A DNA stretch of 39,745 nt from NCBI GenBank assembly GCA_003550565.1, contig PUKQ01000243.1, forward strand, positions 1 through 39,745, given 5' to 3'. Below are positions 1 through 8,516 of this stretch, in pieces. A program made the position numbers and the translations under genes. Source of the stretch: Syntrophomonadaceae bacterium (lineage in GTDB: Bacteria > Bacillota > Dethiobacteria > DTU022 > PWGO01). The notes under the pieces were generated by a model. The model had not been told where the DNA came from, searched no databases, and saw only the letters and a program-made list of their open reading frames with translations. Within the stretch, counting starts at the first letter, position 1. The number at the start of each line of letters is the position of its first letter.

Positions 1-1
1 C

Positions 2-307
2 ACCTGTAATTTAAACATTCCTGCAGTTGCTGAGGATGATGACGGCTTAAATTATTTAGCGAGTACTAATATGCATGAAGTAAATGAAAAGGCCTGGCAT
101 GGAACTGTAGAGGCCCATACTGCCGGTAGTGTTCCCAATTTGACAGTTAAATTGCCCGAAATGACCCCATTTTACTTCGGCCAACTGGTTTATTTTTTTA
201 TGAAAGCTTGCGCAGTTAGCGGATACTTAATGGGGGTCAACCCCTTTGATCAGCCGGGAGTGGAAGCTTACAAGAGAAATATGTTTGCCCTTCTCCGCCG
301 GGAGTGA
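2..307 (+). CDS. pgi: Glucose-6-phosphate isomerase, C-terminal fragment
   Basis: This is the last ~101 codons of a gene that begins before the window. The frame is open from base 2. The tail reads like phosphoglucose isomerase: [18 protein letters not shown], then a stretch ending in [14 protein letters not shown] and NMFALL, which is the classic C-terminal signature of the family, including the lysine of the VEAYK segment that contributes to the active site. The enzyme interconverts glucose-6-phosphate and fructose-6-phosphate in the cytoplasm, in glycolysis and gluconeogenesis. An internal ATG at 71 is in frame but is not the start, because homology continues upstream of it. The gene ends about 55 bases before a good promoter for the next gene, so the two are probably transcribed separately. 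Confidence 0.93.
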   Translation, partial: TCNLNIPAVAEDDDGLNYLASTNMHEVNEKAWHGTVEAHTAGSVPNLTVKLPEMTPFYFGQLVYFFMKACAVSGYLMGVNPFDQPGVEAYKRNMFALLRRE

Positions 308-362
308 AGTTTTAAGAGTTAATTGCGGCTAATAGATAATATTATTTTGATGGAATTATAAT

Positions 363-390
363 TTGATAATGTAAAAAAATATCGTATAAT
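363..390 (+). promoter_or_regulatory. Sigma-A-type promoter for the AI-2E-family gene
   Basis: TTGATA at 363-368 and a perfect TATAAT at 385-390 are separated by 16 bases. It lies about 40 bases ahead of the start codon at 431 and just after the pgi stop, so it is well placed to drive the next gene on its own. Confidence 0.6.
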
Positions 391-430
391 GGACAAAAAT
401 TGAATTGAATAAGGAGTACAAATAAGAAAA

Positions 431-1480
431 GTGCCGGAGAATTTACGTAACATCGTGAAAATAATTATTTTGGTAATAGTTGCCATAGGCATAATTTGGT
501 TTTTTACCAGTGTTATGTGGGTAGTAAGTCTTTTTGCTTTGAGCCTTCTTATTGTTTATGCTCTCTTACCCATCGTGGAATTACTTAAATCCAGGTTGAA
601 AGTGCCTCACGGTCTATCTGTGGGGATTGCCTTTCTGATATTTATTGGATTGATAGTGGTATTTTTGATTGTTGTTGTCCCCATTACAATTCAAGAGGTT
701 GAGAACATTATAAACGATTTACCGCTTTATTTTTCCGAAGTACAGTTTCAATTGGAACAACTGGAAGAAACTTTGGCGGAATTTGATATAGACATTGATT
801 TTATCTATGTGGAAAGTATTCCCCAGATACTTCAGGAACTGCAGCCGGCTTTGGAAAGGGTTGCCCATTTAAGCCTTGATTTTGTTTCCGGTTTGGTAAA
901 TATCCTGCTGGTATTTCTCATTGTTTTTTTCTTATTGTATGATTTCCACAATATTAGAAGTAACATTGTTTCTGTTTGTCCCCCTAAATACCAGGACCAG
1001 GCGCGGGATATTATCAGCATAGTCGATACCAATTTTGGAGGTTACATCAGGGGAACGATAATCAGACTATTTGTAGTAGGTTTTATTGTAGGTGGGACCA
1101 TGTATATAATCGGTATGCCCTATGCTTTTCTACTGGGCCTTTTTGCCGGAGTTATGGATATTTTCCCGTACATTGGCCCTTATATAGCTGTTATCCCGGC
1201 GTTGTTAATTAGCCTTTCACCTCTTGCTCCTTCTATTATATTAGTAATCATTATTTATGCCCTTGTCCAGGCGCTGGAAAGCTTTGTGCTTTCTCCACTG
1301 GTGCTGGGCAAGGCGGTAAGAATTAAACCGATAACAGTACTGGTTTGCATGTTAACGGGGCAGCAAATTGCCGGTATTTTGGGCATGATCCTTTTTGTTC
1401 CCCTGGCAGGGATAATTAGAAGTTTAATCCTCTATTATCAAGAAAGGCAAGAAATTTCCCAAGAAAAAATGATCGTGTAA
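431..1480 (+). CDS. AI-2E family transporter (UPF0118 / PerM-like membrane protein)
   Basis: A 349-residue polytopic membrane protein with hydrophobic segments near residues 8-60, 65-90, 150-180, 210-240, 245-285 and 300-335. A soluble loop of about 60 residues rich in Glu/Leu (roughly 95-150) follows the third helix. The late GxxAGVMDIFPYIGP segment and the region around SPLVLGKAVRIKP match the AI-2E/PerM family. Members export quorum-sensing AI-2 or act as Na+/H+ antiporters, and which applies here cannot be read from sequence. The start is GTG at 431. The upstream AAGGAG at 411-416 leaves a rather long 14-base spacer, so the start is less certain than the family. The gene appears monocistronic, with its own promoter upstream and 300 gene-free bases after it. 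Confidence 0.85.
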   Translation: MPENLRNIVKIIILVIVAIGIIWFFTSVMWVVSLFALSLLIVYALLPIVELLKSRLKVPHGLSVGIAFLIFIGLIVVFLIVVVPITIQEVENIINDLPLYFSEVQFQLEQLEETLAEFDIDIDFIYVESIPQILQELQPALERVAHLSLDFVSGLVNILLVFLIVFFLLYDFHNIRSNIVSVCPPKYQDQARDIISIVDTNFGGYIRGTIIRLFVVGFIVGGTMYIIGMPYAFLLGLFAGVMDIFPYIGPYIAVIPALLISLSPLAPSIILVIIIYALVQALESFVLSPLVLGKAVRIKPITVLVCMLTGQQIAGILGMILFVPLAGIIRSLILYYQERQEISQEKMIV

Positions 1481-1780
1481 AATACGACAGGGAAGGTTTT
1501 GTTTAGTGTTAATTTTCTGCGAGGTAATTAATATAATTACATATTCAAGGATCAAAAAGTTAATATTCGAGTTGCCGGTTATAATAGCATTATAATAACG
1601 GCTTCGGACTTGAACGATTTGCAATAATTTTGCAGGGCATAAAAAGCACCGTGTTATCCCGCAAAGTTTTGTGTTAAAAATTTTGAAGATTATGAAAAGG
1701 ATAAAGAAATTTTATAACGAATAATGATCTTAGTGATTCAGTGATTTAAAAATGCATGGGCGGTAAAGGAGATAATTATT
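1481..1780. other. Gene-free gap ahead of the etf cluster
   Basis: This 300-base A/T-rich stretch separates the AI-2E-family gene from etfA. It contains two close TATAAT-like hexamers (1580-1585 and 1591-1596), but neither has a well-spaced -35 box that I can find. I see no convincing terminator, riboswitch or small gene. The promoter of the etf cluster is presumably here. The etfA ribosome binding site AAAGGAG lies about ten bases before 1781. Confidence 0.4.
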
Positions 1781-2767
1781 ATGGACAATTACAGAAATGT
1801 CTACGTTATTGCCGAGGTAACTGACGAAAAGAAACCAACCGAGCATACTCTTGAGCTCGTTGGGCTTGGCAAGAATCTTGCTAAACAAACCGGAGGTAAA
1901 CTTTTTGCATTGCTTTTGGGATCTTCTCTTAGAGAAGCCGCGGAAGAAATTTCTATTTTTGGGGCAGATGTTACAGTTGTAGATAATGAGAAACTGGCAG
2001 ACTATAATCCCCTTATTTATTTTTCTGTGGTAGCAAAATTCCTGGAAAAGGATAGTTCTTTTGTAGTTCTTGCCGGGCATACTTCCCTGGGCGAAGACCT
2101 GTTGCTCCGGCTGGCTTATTCTTTTGAAGTCGGGCTGGTAACTGATTGTATCGGTATCGATGTTGAAAATAGCGCAGGAAATCTTGTTTTTAAACGATAT
2201 GTTTATGGGGGCAATGCCCTGGCTACCCAAAAAGTGCGGACCAATACGGCGATGTCAACCCTACGTGCCAGAGTGGGAGATGTCCCAACTGCGGCAGAGC
2301 AAAAAGGAGAGGTCAATTTAGCGGAAATAGAAATAGAAGAAGATCTTGCAATAAGAGTAAGAGAGAAAGAAGTTTCCCTTAAAGAACTGAATCTTGAAGA
2401 TGCGCCGGTGGTAGTAAGTGGAGGCAGAGGCATGGCCGGAGAAGAAGGTTTTGCCAAGCTTGAAGATTTGGCTTCTTTCTTAAACGGTGTTGTGGGAGCG
2501 ACGCGCCCGCCGGTGGATGCGGGCTGGATTTCTCCTACCAGGCAGGTGGGCATTACCGGCAAGATAGTAGCTCCGGAAATTTATATTGCGGTAGCTATTT
2601 CAGGCTCAAGCCAGCATCTTTCCGGCATGGGGGAATCGGGGACAATTATAGCTATTAATAAGGATGCGGATGCTTACATATTTAAAACTGCTAATTACGG
2701 TGTGGTAGGCAAATGGCAGGAAGTATTGCCTGCTTTCAGCGATGAAGTAAAAAGGTTGCTGGGCTAA
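1781..2767 (+). CDS. etfA: Electron transfer flavoprotein alpha subunit
   Basis: A 328-residue protein. Residues ~1-190 form the N-terminal Etf domain (VYVIAEV, then a Rossmann-like repeat). The C-terminal FAD-binding domain has VVSGGRGM, GATRPPVDAGW, QVGITGKIVAPE and the ISGSSQHLSGM loop that holds FAD in all EtfA proteins. Together with EtfB it makes a cytoplasmic heterodimer that takes electrons from dehydrogenases; in anaerobes it may instead bifurcate or confurcate electrons with NAD and ferredoxin. A good AAAGGAG site precedes the ATG. Unusually, etfA comes before etfB here; the more common order is etfB-etfA. It heads an eight-gene rightward cluster containing two FAD oxidases, an Fe-S protein and an acyl-CoA dehydrogenase, all plausible partners. 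Whether this Etf bifurcates cannot be decided from reading alone. Confidence 0.96.
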   Translation: MDNYRNVYVIAEVTDEKKPTEHTLELVGLGKNLAKQTGGKLFALLLGSSLREAAEEISIFGADVTVVDNEKLADYNPLIYFSVVAKFLEKDSSFVVLAGHTSLGEDLLLRLAYSFEVGLVTDCIGIDVENSAGNLVFKRYVYGGNALATQKVRTNTAMSTLRARVGDVPTAAEQKGEVNLAEIEIEEDLAIRVREKEVSLKELNLEDAPVVVSGGRGMAGEEGFAKLEDLASFLNGVVGATRPPVDAGWISPTRQVGITGKIVAPEIYIAVAISGSSQHLSGMGESGTIIAINKDADAYIFKTANYGVVGKWQEVLPAFSDEVKRLLG

Positions 2768-2851
2768 CAGTGAAAAGTTAATAAGGGGAGCAGATGTTAA
2801 AGCTTTCCCCTTATTTAAAAAAATTTTAGAATGAGTAGGTGATAATCTGTT

Positions 2852-3649
2852 ATGGGCATTCATATTTTAGTTTGTGCGAAATTAGTTGCTGATCCGGAAG
2901 TGCCGCCCTCTTCTATGGAAGTTAACGTAGAGGAGAAGCGGGTTATAGTAAGGGGGGCTTCCCCGGTGATTAGCCCCTTTGACGAAAGCGCATTGGAGGC
3001 TGCTATACGTATTAAAGAGACTCAAGAGGCAAAGATTACCTTACTAACTGCCGGTCGTAATTTATCCAAGGCAGTGGTTTTAAAGGCAATGGCCACCGGT
3101 GTAGATGAAGCCATAATAGCAGAAGATAATGCTTTAGACCCTGCATTGCTTGATTCGTGGTCAACGGCCAAGATTTTGGCGGAATTGGCAAAGCAGGCCG
3201 GTTCATTCGACCTTATTTTAACCGGAAGACAGGCTGCTGATACCAACGCGGGACAGGTGGGAGTTGGGCTTTCCTATTTTTTAAATATTCCTGCAGTAAC
3301 TGTGGCGCAAAAAGTAGAATTGGCTGATAACAAAGTGATAGTAGAAAGGGTTCTTCCTAACGGTTTTGAGGTAGTAGAAGCATCTACTCCCGTCCTGGTT
3401 ACGGTGGGCGGGGAATTGGGTGAACTTCGGCTTCCCAATGTAAAATCTATGAAAGCTGCCAAACAGCTGCCGCAAAAGAATTTTTCTTTAAATGACCTGC
3501 AAATAGATGTTCCTGGGCAGGCAATGGTTGAAACTACTGAGCTTACACCTCCTTCCCGGGAAAGAGATTGTGTATTGGTGGAAGGAGAAACTCAAGAAGA
3601 AGCGGGGAAATATTTAGCTCAAAAATTGCGAGAAGATAAAATAATATAA
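2852..3649 (+). CDS. etfB: Electron transfer flavoprotein beta subunit
   Basis: A 265-residue EtfB with the family N-terminus (IHILVCAKLVADPE), a conserved SPFDESALEAA segment and the nucleotide-binding loop GRQAADTNAGQVGVGLS near residues 125-141. This loop binds AMP in classical Etf and the second FAD in bifurcating Etf. The downstream VTVGGELGELRLPNVKSM region is also typical. It pairs with the EtfA encoded 84 bases upstream. The ribosome binding site (TAGGTGAT) is moderate. The DTNAGQVG loop differs from the DGDTAQVGP form I associate with several bifurcating Etfs, so membership of that class is open. The C-terminal arm (ERDCVLVEGETQEEAGKYLA) is of normal length and reaches over EtfA in known structures. 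Confidence 0.95.
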   Translation: MGIHILVCAKLVADPEVPPSSMEVNVEEKRVIVRGASPVISPFDESALEAAIRIKETQEAKITLLTAGRNLSKAVVLKAMATGVDEAIIAEDNALDPALLDSWSTAKILAELAKQAGSFDLILTGRQAADTNAGQVGVGLSYFLNIPAVTVAQKVELADNKVIVERVLPNGFEVVEASTPVLVTVGGELGELRLPNVKSMKAAKQLPQKNFSLNDLQIDVPGQAMVETTELTPPSRERDCVLVEGETQEEAGKYLAQKLREDKII

Positions 3650-3722
3650 ACAAGGTAGTTTGGACAAAGTAGATAATGGTCTTTTTTGATGAGCTAAAAT
3701 ATAAAAAAAGGAGGGACGGATA

Positions 3723-4076
3723 ATGGCGCTTGATCCTGATCGTGTTTATGATGCCATGGTTTGCGCTTACAGGCATGGTGTATTGGAAAAAATGGCGAAT
3801 ATCCAGGGCCATGCTATGCAGCGGGCCATGGAGAGGAAAGGTTTAAACATGAATGAATTTATTAATGGATTGGACGAGATGGAAGAAGAAAAATTATTTA
3901 AGTTAGATAGGATGTTAAATCGTTATAACTTTTTAGTTAAGATGGCGACTTCAAATTTATTGATGAAGATTGTATCCTGGCTGCTTAACCTTCGATTTAT
4001 CAGGAAGATCATGATCAAAATAAGTGAGTTAATATTTGCCCGGTTGCTGGGTACTCGGGAAGGAGCACTGACCTGA
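3723..4076 (+). CDS. Unknown 117-residue protein in the etf / FAD-oxidase operon
   Basis: I do not recognise this protein. It is clearly expressed with its neighbours: a strong AAGGAGGGA site precedes the ATG, and its stop codon is one base from the next start. The N-terminal half (about 1-70) is charged and predicted helical, with many Met, Glu and Arg residues. The C-terminal half (about 75-112) is an alternating hydrophobic/basic stretch (NLLMKIVSWLLNLRFIRKIM) that looks like amphipathic membrane-surface helices rather than true membrane spans. There are no cysteines beyond one near residue 14 and no cofactor motif. Its position suggests an accessory or docking subunit of the redox complex, perhaps holding it at the membrane. 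That role is inferred from position only. Confidence 0.75.
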   Translation: MALDPDRVYDAMVCAYRHGVLEKMANIQGHAMQRAMERKGLNMNEFINGLDEMEEEKLFKLDRMLNRYNFLVKMATSNLLMKIVSWLLNLRFIRKIMIKISELIFARLLGTREGALT

Positions 4077-4077
4077 G

Positions 4078-5562
4078 ATGAGAAAGGACATGTCTGGTTT
4101 TTTGCAAAAAATTGGGGATGTTATCGGAAAAGAACGGGTAATTTTTGATGAGGAATTACTGGAGACATACCGGGAAGCCGGGCCGGTGACAGGTGTTAGT
4201 CCGGCAGGTTTAGTGAAGCCTCATGGGGTGGAACAGGTCCGGGAGATAATTGAGTTGGCCCGGGAAGAATCTGCCAATCTCATATTTTCTTCATCTTCTC
4301 CACCAAGGTTTCGGGGTGACACGGTTCCGGAAGAAGAAGGTATTATTGTAGATATGTCCGGTATGGATAATATAGTGCGAATAGACAGGCGCAATAAGGT
4401 AGCTCTTATAGAGCCGGGAGTAACTTTCCCGGAATTATATGCTGCGGTGGAAAAAGAAGGTCTCAAGGTTCTTATGCCATTGTTGCCGAGGCAGGGCAAA
4501 TCAGTAATAGCAAGCTGCCTGGAACGCGAGCCCATTCAAATACCAAAATATCACTGGGACATGACCGATCCCCTGCTCTGCACTGAATTGGTCTTTGGAA
4601 CGGGGGATGTTTTCAGAACAGGTTCTGCTGCCGGGCCCGGCAGTTTGGAACAGCAATGGGCAGCGGGGGGCGCTCAAAAAAATCCCATGGGGCCTGCCCA
4701 AACTGATTTTGCTCGTTTGGTGCAGGGGTCTCAAGGTACTCTGGCGGCAGTGACCTGGGCTACGGTAAAACTCGAGCTTAAACCTACTATTCATAAAATG
4801 TACTTTGTTCCCGGGGATGGTTTGCCGGAATTGATGGAATTTACTTATCGAGCTTTGCGTCCCAAATTGGGTGATGAATTTTTTATTTTAAATTCTTATG
4901 CCCTGGCCACTATTATAACGGATGATGCTTCCCAAATAGAATCTATGGCTTCCCGGCAATCTCCCTACACAGTGGTTTATGGAGTTTCGGGGTATGCGCA
5001 CCTTCCTGCCAAGCGGGTTAGTTACCAGGAGAAAGATCTTTCTGATATCGCAGCGGAGATCGGCTGCCAGATCACCCGGGAAATTCCCGGCTGTAAAGCC
5101 GATGAGATGGAATCAATTCTTGAGAGTTGTTCTCCTGCCGATTATTATAAAATGCAGCCTAAGGGAGATTTTTTGGATATCTTCTTTTTAACCACTATGG
5201 ATCAGGTGCCTTTTTTCATCGGTAAGATGGAGGAAGTGGCCGAAAAGTTTGATTATCCCCCGGAACAGCTGGGAGTTTACATACAACCTATTCAACATGG
5301 ACGATCAGTGCACCTGGAATTTACCCTTTACTATGATGGGAAAGATGAGGAGAAAGCGCGGCAGATCAAACAACTTTTCCGGGAAGCAAGTGAAACCCTG
5401 GCCGGAGTCGGCGCATTTTTTTCCCGTCCTTATGGTTATTGGGCAGATCTTGCTTACAGCCGTTGTCCGGATTCTGTAGAAGTTTTAAGGAAGATAAAAA
5501 AAATGGTGGATCCCGACGGAATTTTGAATCGGGGTAAGCTTTGCTTTGAGGAGGTGAAGTAA
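4078..5562 (+). CDS. FAD-binding oxidase/dehydrogenase (GlcD/VAO-type), first of two
   Basis: A 494-residue flavoprotein of the FAD_binding_4 superfamily (glycolate oxidase GlcD, D-lactate dehydrogenase, vanillyl-alcohol oxidase). Residues ~40-230 hold the FAD domain: PAGLVKPHGVEQVREIIELA, a substituted pyrophosphate loop (SSSSPPRFRGDT rather than the usual Gly-rich one), VDMSGMDNIVRIDRRNKVALIEPGV and GSQGTLAAVTWATVKL. The C-terminus VDPDGILNRGKLCF is the usual FAD-oxidase tail. Such enzymes oxidise alpha-hydroxy acids or alcohols. The substrate is not evident. It starts one base after the preceding stop, and its own stop abuts the ATG of the Fe-S gene, so the three are almost certainly one transcript. 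The order FAD oxidase, CCG Fe-S protein, FAD oxidase recalls the GlcD-GlcE-GlcF complex. Confidence 0.85.
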   Translation: MRKDMSGFLQKIGDVIGKERVIFDEELLETYREAGPVTGVSPAGLVKPHGVEQVREIIELAREESANLIFSSSSPPRFRGDTVPEEEGIIVDMSGMDNIVRIDRRNKVALIEPGVTFPELYAAVEKEGLKVLMPLLPRQGKSVIASCLEREPIQIPKYHWDMTDPLLCTELVFGTGDVFRTGSAAGPGSLEQQWAAGGAQKNPMGPAQTDFARLVQGSQGTLAAVTWATVKLELKPTIHKMYFVPGDGLPELMEFTYRALRPKLGDEFFILNSYALATIITDDASQIESMASRQSPYTVVYGVSGYAHLPAKRVSYQEKDLSDIAAEIGCQITREIPGCKADEMESILESCSPADYYKMQPKGDFLDIFFLTTMDQVPFFIGKMEEVAEKFDYPPEQLGVYIQPIQHGRSVHLEFTLYYDGKDEEKARQIKQLFREASETLAGVGAFFSRPYGYWADLAYSRCPDSVEVLRKIKKMVDPDGILNRGKLCFEEVK

Positions 5563-6858
5563 ATGTCGTTGCAAGATTATCAAAGAGACATGGAAGGTTG
5601 TTCTCGCTGCTCCTCTTGCAAGTGGGTCCCCTTTAACCAGGTAAAGAGTTGGCGGTATGCTCACAATTGCCCTGCTGTTAGCCGGTATAACTTTCATGCT
5701 TATTCCGGTTCCGGCAAAATGATCATGGGCCTTTCCATGCTTACCGGTCGTTCGGAGTTAACGGAAGAAGTCATGAACATAATATTTAGCTGTCAGCTTT
5801 GTGGAGCTTGTGATACTGCCTGCAAGGTTTATCGGGATGATATAGATTTAATGGAAGTACTGTTGGAGCTGCGATCTCATTGTATAGAAGAAGGGGAACT
5901 GCTTGTGGAGCATATGGCTGTTATGGATGCCCTCAAGCGTGAAGGTAATATGTTGGGAGAAGAGAAAGACTTGCGGGGGGTATGGGCCGAAGGTTTGAAT
6001 GTGAAAGACATTAATGAAGAGACGGCGGAAGTTATCTTTCATGCGGGTTGCCGTTATTCTTACGACCCGGAATTAAGGGAAACTATCCGCGAAACCATTA
6101 AGTTGCTAACTGAAGCGGGGGTAGATGTAGCTATTGCCGGTGCAACAGAATACTGCTGCGGTGGGCGCGCATATAAATTTGGCTATCGGGGAGAAGCGGA
6201 AAACTATGCCGATGACATGCTGTCGCGGGTTAAATCTTCGGGAGCTAAAACATTAGTAACCCCTTGTTCAGACTGCTTTTCCGCATTTATTTATTATTAT
6301 CCCCGCCTGCAAAAAGAGCTCCCGGTTGAGGTTTTACACCTGGGCCAATACGTGGAAAGGCTAATAGCGGAGGGGAAACTACAGCTCAAACAAGAAATAC
6401 CTCTAAGGGTAACTTACCATGATCCCTGTTACCTGGGAAGAATGGGTGAACCTTACTTGGGAGAATGGCAGGATAACAAACTGCTGAGGCCTATGAGCAT
6501 GAAGCGAGCCGGCCGAAAAGGAATTTACGACATGCCCCGCCGAATTATCAACTCTATTCCCGGCCTTGATCTGGTAGAGATGGAGCGGATCAAAGAATAT
6601 TCCTGGTGTTGCGGAGCAGGCGGAGGTGTGCTGGAGGCTGACCCCGATTTTGCTGCCTGGACGGCTGCGGAAAGAATAGATGAAGCTTTATCTACGGGAG
6701 CGGATGCCCTGGTTACCGCTTGCCCATGGTGTTTGAAAATGTTTAGGGAAAGCATAGCCGAAAGCGGAGCCCAAATTGGTATTTATGATTTGACAGATCT
6801 GGTTTTAGAGTCTGCAGGAATCAAAGAACCGGTGGCAGTAAAAAGGGGTGGATTTTAA
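5563..6858 (+). CDS. CCG-domain Fe-S oxidoreductase (GlcF/HdrB-like)
   Basis: A 431-residue electron-transfer protein. An N-terminal ferredoxin-like part carries two Cys sets: C13-x2-C16-x2-C19 with C36-Pro, and C77-x2-C80-x2-C83-x3-C87, each able to bind a [4Fe-4S] cluster. Two CCG domains follow. One has HAGCRY, EYCCGG and TPCSDC; the other has YHDPCYLGR, SWCCGAGGG and TACPWC. This is the GlcF/LutA/HdrD-type arrangement, in which CCG cysteines hold a noncubane Fe-S cluster or disulfide-reducing site. The first ATG directly follows the upstream stop and has GAGGTGA before it. It probably collects electrons from the flanking FAD oxidases and hands them to Etf or to a membrane carrier. I see no membrane segment, so it would be cytoplasmic or peripheral. 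Confidence 0.9.
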   Translation: MSLQDYQRDMEGCSRCSSCKWVPFNQVKSWRYAHNCPAVSRYNFHAYSGSGKMIMGLSMLTGRSELTEEVMNIIFSCQLCGACDTACKVYRDDIDLMEVLLELRSHCIEEGELLVEHMAVMDALKREGNMLGEEKDLRGVWAEGLNVKDINEETAEVIFHAGCRYSYDPELRETIRETIKLLTEAGVDVAIAGATEYCCGGRAYKFGYRGEAENYADDMLSRVKSSGAKTLVTPCSDCFSAFIYYYPRLQKELPVEVLHLGQYVERLIAEGKLQLKQEIPLRVTYHDPCYLGRMGEPYLGEWQDNKLLRPMSMKRAGRKGIYDMPRRIINSIPGLDLVEMERIKEYSWCCGAGGGVLEADPDFAAWTAAERIDEALSTGADALVTACPWCLKMFRESIAESGAQIGIYDLTDLVLESAGIKEPVAVKRGGF

Positions 6859-8484
6859 ATGATACATGATGAAGCATATCAAGCGTTGGAAGAAGCGGTG
6901 GGCGCGGTAAACGTTTCTCGCGAGCCGGCGGTGCTGGATACTTATGCCTGGCAGCCCACTATAAATGATGACCCTGCCAGGTGGGTTTACCGTCCTGTGG
7001 CAGTGGTGCTTCCCGGTTCTGCCGAGGAGGTGCGGGGGGTAGTTAAGGCCTGTAACGAGCACGGGTATAAATTTAAGGCCACCACTACCGGTTGGGGAGT
7101 ATACAGCGGCCCTACCAGCGAGAGAGTTGTGCAGTTGGATATGCGGCGCATGAACCGCATCATCGAAATAGACGAAAAAAACATGTTTGCCATTGTAGAA
7201 CCTTATGTGACGGGAGCGCAGCTGCAGGCGGAAGCTATGAAGCTGGGCCTGAACACGCATATTATCGGGGCGGGCCCGGTCTGCTCACCCCTGGCAAGTG
7301 CAACTTCCGGCTGGGGGGTGGGTTGGGACTGCATTTATATGAGCTACAGCGCCCGGAATGTTTTGGGCGTGGAATGGGTTTTGCCTAACGGGGAAATTTT
7401 ATATTTGGGAACTCCCGGCTCCGGTCTGGGCTGGTTCTGTGGCGATGGCCCCGGTCCTTCCCTGCGGGGTATTTTAAGAGGGACATCCGGTGCTTTAGGC
7501 GGGCATGGTGTTTTTACCAGGTGTGCTATTAAGCTTTTTCCCTGGCCGGGCCCCAAGCAGTTGAAACATGAAGGATTATTAATGGATGCTCAAACGGAAA
7601 TACCTGAAAATATGAGGTTTCACATTTGTATGTTACCGGACAAGAAAAGCTTGGCAGATGCCGTTTATGAAATAGGGGAGGCAGAAATAGGATACCTGGC
7701 TACCAGGGTATCTCCCACCGTTTTTTTGTATGGAGCAACTCCCCGTTTATTCAGGAAGATAACGCAAACTTCGGCCATCAGGAATATATTAAGTAAAACC
7801 ATGAAATGGACGTTTATAATTGTATTAGCGGGCTTTTCAGAAAGAGATATTGATTTTCAAGAATCGGCCCTGAAAAAGATTTTGGCTGATTACCGCGGGC
7901 TTTCTCTGGAAATGGCGGATGTTCCCATGCTGGGCCCGGTATTACCCCTGAACTTCTTACGTGTATCGGCCATACCTGCTATTTTTAGATTAGGGGGGCT
8001 TTTTACCACTGCTTTGGGAAGAAACGAAACATGGGATACCCAGCTTGATTGGGCAGATGTAGGCGAAGAAATGAGAAAGGAAAGAATTGAACGGGGAGAA
8101 GTGCTTGACGATCTTGGTGATAACCCATTTATGGCGCTTTATGAAAACAATACCTTTTCTCATTGTGAAAACATTTTTCAGTATGACATTCGCAATCAAA
8201 CCCATCTGGATGCTTTGCATACGATATTTTCGGAATCTACAATCAGAGCCATTGAGTTGTGTCAGGAACCGCTATCTTCTTTCGATCTGAGGTTGAGAAA
8301 ACTATTGAGCCCGCTTCTTGGGAACTATAACCACTGGCAGAAGCAAATATCCCAGAACATTGATCCTGAAGGGGCAGCAGATACCGGCTTTTATTGCGAT
8401 GAGAAAGATTATGACATTACGGGGGGCAATCCGGAATTGAAAGAGAAATTGGAAAAACTCATTGCAGAAAGAAAAAGCTTATAA
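6859..8484 (+). CDS. FAD-binding oxidase/dehydrogenase, second of two
   Basis: A 541-residue FAD_binding_4 protein, longer than and quite different from the one at 4078. The FAD domain spans about residues 45-240: RPVAVVLPGSAEEVRGVVKA, a pyrophosphate loop ATTTGWGVYSGP, MNRIIEIDEKNMFAIVEPYV and a Gly-rich segment SATSGWGVGWDC. GTSGALGGHGVFTRCAIKL closes the fold. The long C-terminal half (250-540) is the substrate cap, and I do not recognise its specificity. The ATG follows the Fe-S gene stop directly (TAAATG), so it is translationally coupled. Sharing one Fe-S subunit between two different FAD oxidases suggests either two substrates or a pseudo-dimer like GlcD/GlcE. Both copies keep a recognisable FAD domain, unlike GlcE, which is shortened. 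Confidence 0.85.
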   Translation: MIHDEAYQALEEAVGAVNVSREPAVLDTYAWQPTINDDPARWVYRPVAVVLPGSAEEVRGVVKACNEHGYKFKATTTGWGVYSGPTSERVVQLDMRRMNRIIEIDEKNMFAIVEPYVTGAQLQAEAMKLGLNTHIIGAGPVCSPLASATSGWGVGWDCIYMSYSARNVLGVEWVLPNGEILYLGTPGSGLGWFCGDGPGPSLRGILRGTSGALGGHGVFTRCAIKLFPWPGPKQLKHEGLLMDAQTEIPENMRFHICMLPDKKSLADAVYEIGEAEIGYLATRVSPTVFLYGATPRLFRKITQTSAIRNILSKTMKWTFIIVLAGFSERDIDFQESALKKILADYRGLSLEMADVPMLGPVLPLNFLRVSAIPAIFRLGGLFTTALGRNETWDTQLDWADVGEEMRKERIERGEVLDDLGDNPFMALYENNTFSHCENIFQYDIRNQTHLDALHTIFSESTIRAIELCQEPLSSFDLRLRKLLSPLLGNYNHWQKQISQNIDPEGAADTGFYCDEKDYDITGGNPELKEKLEKLIAERKSL

Positions 8485-8516
8485 CTACTTATTAATCAAT
8501 GGAGGAGGTTTAATGG

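Noticed and set aside
1730-2230. 166-codon minus-strand open frame opposite etfA
   Set aside because: It lies antisense to a clear EtfA and has no ribosome site, no recognisable domain and an unnatural composition. It is a shadow of codon usage.
7092-7388. 98-codon plus-strand frame inside the second FAD oxidase
   Set aside because: It is embedded in a clear FAD-domain gene in another frame, has no ribosome site and no recognisable domain.
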